A stretch of DNA of 64,000 nt from Nocardioides cavernae (GTDB lineage Bacteria > Actinomycetota > Actinomycetes > Propionibacteriales > Nocardioidaceae), in the NCBI RefSeq assembly GCF_016907475.1, contig NZ_JAFBCA010000001.1, positions 310,001-374,000 of the forward strand, read 5' to 3'. A program made the translations under genes and the position numbers. The notes below the pieces were generated by a model. That model was not told the origin of the DNA. It ran no database searches and saw only the letters and a program-made list of their open reading frames with translations. Shown piece by piece: positions 61,113 to 64,000 of the stretch. Numbering within the stretch: position 1 is the stretch's first letter; the number at the start of each line of letters is the position of its first letter.

Positions 61113-62585
61113 TCATCCGAGACTCCGGCCGAGCGCCTCGTATACCTCCGGCTTGCGCGACTTGTAGTACAGCGCCACGACGACGCCCAGGAGCAGGAGC
61201 CCGTACACGGCGGCACTGAAGACGAAGGACAACGTGGTCGAGCCACCGGTCAGCAGGGTCAAGTTCTTGGTGATGAGCCACAACGTCGCGGTGAGCATGA
61301 CGAGAGCCAGCGCGGGTGCCACGCGCGTGCGCGCGACACCTTCATCGCCGGGTTCGCGGATGAAGAAGACGAGCACCGCGAGGCTCATGAGCGTGTAGAG
61401 CACGATGAGCGCCAGGGTGCCGATCCCGAGCATCCATGAGTACTGCTCAAGGAACGACAGGTTGGAGACCGCGAACGGGACAGTGCACACGATTGCCAGG
61501 ACCGCGACGCCCGCGGATGCCAGGTACGGCGAACCGTGGACGGGGTGCACCCGGCCAAAGATCGGCGGTGCCGCCTTGTCGGTCGCTAGCGAGTACACAT
61601 ACCGGGTCGCCGTGTTGTGGATGGCGAGCAGCGCTGCCAGCGAGCTGGTCACGAGCAGGACATTCGTGAGGTCAGCCATGATCACGCCGACGTACTCTTC
61701 GACCGCGTCGACCATCATCACGCCGCTGTTGTTGGTCGCGACGGCAACGGCGTTACTCACGCCGTAACCGTTGATGAGCATGAAGGAGGACACGGTGTAG
61801 AGGCCTCCCAGGAGCAGGATCGATCCATAGGTGGCTCGGGTGATCGTGCGGTCGGGGTCCCGCACCTCCTCGCGGTAGATGGCCGTCGACTCGAAGCCGG
61901 TGTAGGTCAGGATCGCGAACATGATCGCGATCGGGACCGACCCGGAGAAGAAGGCGTCAATGGTCAGGGGCTCGGCACTGATCCCCTCCGGCCCTCCTCC
62001 TCGGGCCAGAACGACAACGTCGAAGACGACGACCACGACGAGCTCGGCGCACAGCAGGACGCCGAGCACCTTCGCCGAGAGATCGATTCTGAAGTGGCCC
62101 AGTGCGGACACGAAGAGCCACATGAAGAACGCCCAGAAAGCCCATGGCAGCTCAGGACCGCCGAACTTCCCGTGCACGAGGGCGTCGGCGGCGGCACCGC
62201 CCAGCAGATAGGTGCCGAGCAGGAGGCCGAGGTACCCGAGCACTGCCACGTACGACGCACCCAGACCGAGGGGCTTCCCGAGGCTTGCGCTGATGTATGC
62301 GTAGAAGCCACCTGGCCGCGGCAAGCGACGGGCCATGGCGACGAAGCCGACGGCGAACAACATCAGCATGATGCCGGACGCTACGAATGACAGCGGAGTA
62401 CCGAGGCCGTTGCCGATCCCAATGATGACGGGAATCGTCCCGTTCAGCGTGATCAGGGGCGCTGCGAAGGACAGAACGATCAGGATCAGGGCGAAGGTCC
62501 CGATGCCACCCGAGAGGCGGGGCTCCGTTCCGTCGGATGCTGAAGCGTGCTGTCCGACGGAGTCTGAGGAAGATTCTGTGCTCAT
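61113..62585 (-). CDS. APC family amino acid/amine permease
   Basis: A 490-residue transporter with about twelve membrane helices. The unwound helix 1 motif region LSFAAPLITLNGTIPVIIGI, helix 2 RRLPRPGGFYAYISASLGKP, helix 6 FAILTYTGFESTAIYREEVR and PVHGSPYLASAGVAVLAIVC are typical. The E-x-E-x-R motif after helix 6 resembles amino-acid/polyamine members, so it likely imports an amine or amino acid by cation symport. It is the first gene of operon D; the shared operator lies 85 bases upstream of ATG 62585. Confidence 0.88.
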   Translation of the reverse strand: MSTESSSDSVGQHASASDGTEPRLSGGIGTFALILIVLSFAAPLITLNGTIPVIIGIGNGLGTPLSFVASGIMLMLFAVGFVAMARRLPRPGGFYAYISASLGKPLGLGASYVAVLGYLGLLLGTYLLGGAAADALVHGKFGGPELPWAFWAFFMWLFVSALGHFRIDLSAKVLGVLLCAELVVVVVFDVVVLARGGGPEGISAEPLTIDAFFSGSVPIAIMFAILTYTGFESTAIYREEVRDPDRTITRATYGSILLLGGLYTVSSFMLINGYGVSNAVAVATNNSGVMMVDAVEEYVGVIMADLTNVLLVTSSLAALLAIHNTATRYVYSLATDKAAPPIFGRVHPVHGSPYLASAGVAVLAIVCTVPFAVSNLSFLEQYSWMLGIGTLALIVLYTLMSLAVLVFFIREPGDEGVARTRVAPALALVMLTATLWLITKNLTLLTGGSTTLSFVFSAAVYGLLLLGVVVALYYKSRKPEVYEALGRSLG

Positions 62586-62645
62586 GCGGTCTTCTCACTT
62601 TCGTCGGTCATGCGACGCACGACGCTGCGTTCGCCGATTGGTCGC

Positions 62646-62674
62646 ATCGAAGTGGCCAACATGTCGCTTGTCAA
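62646..62674 (-). promoter_or_regulatory. Candidate promoter of operon D
   Basis: Minus strand: TTGACA (62674-62669), 17 bases, TTCGAT (62651-62646). As at operon C, the minus-35 box is the conserved element next to the operator; the minus-10 is weaker. Confidence 0.5.
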
Positions 62675-62699
62675 TCTCTCGTATCGTTGATCGTTACGC
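62670..62699 (-). promoter_or_regulatory. IclR-type operator D, upstream of the APC permease
   Basis: Minus strand: GTAACG-ATCAA-CGATAC, then GAGAGA and TTGAC. It aligns without gaps to the operator C site. The divergent SDR gene starts 138 bases to the right. Confidence 0.8.
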
Positions 62700-62766
62700 A
62701 CTCAAGGCCGATCGCCGAACACTGACACTTGCCCTGCGCCAGATCGCTCTGGAGCACGACGATGCC

Positions 62767-62785
62767 GTGTTCACTATGTGAGCAC
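62767..62785. promoter_or_regulatory. Second operator, over the promoter of the 62837 gene
   Basis: GTGTTCAC-TAT-GTGAGCAC is an eight-base inverted repeat with one mismatch and a three-base centre, unlike the IclR-type sites. It covers the minus-35 box TTCACT, as expected for a repressor such as a GntR or TetR protein encoded elsewhere. Confidence 0.6.
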
Positions 62786-62798
62786 AAGACCGTATAGT
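62770..62798 (+). promoter_or_regulatory. Promoter of the mycofactocin-type SDR genes
   Basis: TTCACT (62770-62775), 17 bases, TATAGT (62793-62798); the start codon follows 38 bases later with AAGGAG in between. Confidence 0.7.
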
Positions 62799-62836
62799 GG
62801 GCAGAACTTCGCTCGTCCCTCCCCAAGGAGCACCTG

Positions 62837-63640
62837 ATGCTGACCTCTGGATCCGTTGCTTTCATCACTGGCGCAGCCCGCGGCCAGGGACGTAGTCACG
62901 CCATCGAACTGGCGCGAGCGGGCGCTGACATCATCGGCGTGGACCTGTGCGAGGACCTTCCCTACCTCGACTATCCGCTAGGTACGATGGACGAGCTCGT
63001 CGAAACGCAACGCGAGGTCGAGGCACTGGGTCGGCGCATGTTCATCGCCCAAGCCGACGTCCGCGACCGAGACGCGCTCGCGGACGCCTTCGAGCGTGGA
63101 GTCGCCGATCTGGGCGACTGCACCATCGTCCTGGCGAACGCCGGCATCTGCCCGCTGACCATCGGCGACCAGCGGCGTGAGCAGTGGCAGCACGTCCTCG
63201 ACGTCAACCTCACCGGCGTATGGCACACGATCGAGGTAGCGAAGCAATCGCTCATTGACAATGGCGGCGGGTGCATCATCATCACCAGTTCGACGTCCGG
63301 GCTGAAGGGCGACTGCGGCGACAGCCCCGGCGGATTGTCATACAGCGTTTCCAAGCACGCGGTCATCGGCCTCATGCGCAGCTACGCCAACGTCCTCGCG
63401 CCCCACATGATCCGGGTCAACTCCCTCCATCCAACCGGCGTCAACACGCCCATGATCGTCAACCCGGCTACTGACGACTGGCTAAAGAAGGTCGACATCG
63501 ACCTCGAGAACCTCATGCCTCTGCCAATGGTGGAGCCCATCGATGTCAGCAACGCCGTCCTCTACCTCGCCGGCGAGTCCGGCCGCTACATCACCGGAGT
63601 GGAGCTCCCAGTGGATGCCGGATACAACGTGAAGAACTAG
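62837..63640 (+). CDS. Mycofactocin-coupled SDR family oxidoreductase
   Basis: A 267-residue SDR with the family's distinctive start AFITGAARGQGRSHAIELAR and the insertion after strand two (LCEDLPYLDYPLGTMDELVE), which buries a non-exchangeable nicotinamide cofactor in mycofactocin-dependent members. ITSSTSGLKGDCGDSPGGLS and YSVSKHAVIG give the Ser, Tyr and Lys; VELPVDAGYNVKN is the usual C-terminus. Known members oxidise alcohols and pass electrons to the peptide-derived cofactor mycofactocin, whose biosynthetic genes are not in this window. AAGGAG precedes ATG 62837. Confidence 0.9.
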   Translation: MLTSGSVAFITGAARGQGRSHAIELARAGADIIGVDLCEDLPYLDYPLGTMDELVETQREVEALGRRMFIAQADVRDRDALADAFERGVADLGDCTIVLANAGICPLTIGDQRREQWQHVLDVNLTGVWHTIEVAKQSLIDNGGGCIIITSSTSGLKGDCGDSPGGLSYSVSKHAVIGLMRSYANVLAPHMIRVNSLHPTGVNTPMIVNPATDDWLKKVDIDLENLMPLPMVEPIDVSNAVLYLAGESGRYITGVELPVDAGYNVKN

Positions 63641-63679
63641 AGGTCGACACAGCCACCAATCGATTCGGAGGAACAGCAG

Positions 63680-64000
63680 ATGAACAGACGTCTCGAGGGC
63701 AAGGTCGCATTCATCACCGGGGCGGCGCGAGGTCAAGGGCGCAGCCATGCCCTCCGGCTCGCAAGCGAGGGCTGCGACATTGTGGCCCTGGACCTGGCGG
63801 CACCGCTGGCAACGGTGCCGTACCCGATGCCAGGCACCGAGGACCTCGCGGAGACTGCGACCTCGGTACAGGCTCTCGGCCGCGCGATCATCGCGGAACA
63901 GGCGGACGTCCGCGACCGCTCGGCCGTCGAACGCGTGGTTGCCCAAGGACTGGAGCGATTCGGGAAGATCGACATCGTCATCGCCAATGCCGGTATCTCG
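63680..64000 (+). CDS. Mycofactocin-coupled SDR family oxidoreductase, cut by window end
   Basis: The first 107 codons of a second member of the same family: AFITGAARGQGRSHALRLAS, the cofactor-burying insertion LAAPLATVPYPMPGTEDLAE and IVIANAGIS. ATG 63680 has GGAGG eight bases upstream and begins 39 bases after the preceding stop, so the two are co-transcribed. Sequence similarity to the first suggests duplication with later divergence. The C-terminal part, including the catalytic residues, lies beyond the window. Confidence 0.9.
   Translation, partial: MNRRLEGKVAFITGAARGQGRSHALRLASEGCDIVALDLAAPLATVPYPMPGTEDLAETATSVQALGRAIIAEQADVRDRSAVERVVAQGLERFGKIDIVIANAGIS

Noticed and set aside
1..64000. 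tRNA or rRNA genes, CRISPR arrays and insertion sequences
   Set aside because: I looked for T-loop patterns, regularly spaced repeats and transposase motifs and found none that hold up.

Overview
The window is GC-rich actinobacterial DNA. Supporting signs are strong G/C third-position bias, an F420-type luciferase-like oxidoreductase, two SDRs of the mycofactocin-coupled type, Tat and lipoprotein signals, and a DnaB helicase fragment of actinobacterial type. A nocardioform or Nocardioides-like host is plausible, but no rRNA, tRNA or housekeeping marker fixes it.

Positions 1-28.9 kb are a mosaic accessory region of mostly single, unrelated genes on alternating strands: a DHFR-like protein, a multi-pass SGNH hydrolase, an alpha/beta hydrolase, a nuclease with two catalytic signatures, a DUF3237 protein, an IPT/TIG membrane protein, an Mrr-like nuclease, lipoproteins and small basic proteins. 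It also holds broken genes: a dnaB fragment, a gene split by one TAG, and a frameshifted remnant. An 11-fixed-base motif, GCGGCG-N4-GACGC, recurs at least 11 times, always on the + strand and almost always in the gaps between genes, giving the region a cassette-like look. At 21.2-23.8 kb, a GHKL ATPase gene and a STAS-like/winged-helix gene diverge from two unknown genes across a perfect 12-bp inverted repeat, half of which recurs before the STAS gene. At 24.9-28.4 kb a very large, divergent serine-recombinase-like protein is translationally coupled to a 62-residue protein.

Positions 29.1-64 kb are one catabolic gene cluster, nearly all tightly packed or overlapping. Operon A (40586 to 29147, minus): HyuA, HyuB, E1alpha, E1beta, E2, two SDRs, alpha/beta hydrolase, old yellow enzyme, SDR. 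Operon B (47760 to 40656, minus): class III aminotransferase, a trimethylamine-dehydrogenase homologue with its catalytic residues conserved, and a three-subunit molybdenum hydroxylase. Between them and the rest lie an IclR regulator, a luciferase-like oxidoreductase and a Tat-exported amidohydrolase. Operon C (59785 to 51749, minus): small and large subunits of an N,N-dimethylformamidase-like amidohydrolase plus a sugar-type ABC importer with a fused ATPase-permease. Operon D (62585 to 59902, minus): APC permease, SDR, EthD-like protein. Two mycofactocin-type SDRs run rightward from 62837; the second is cut by the window end.

A shared operator, an inverted repeat GTAWCG-N5-CGATAC followed by a TTGAC box, precedes operons A, C and D and the 49577/49822 divergent pair. 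A variant sits between operon B and the IclR gene. This suggests one IclR regulon for uptake, amide hydrolysis, amine demethylation, heterocycle hydroxylation, lactam/hydantoin-type ring opening and 2-oxoacid (or acetoin-like) cleavage. The substrate is not identifiable from sequence; an N-alkylated amide, lactam or N-heterocycle is the best inference.
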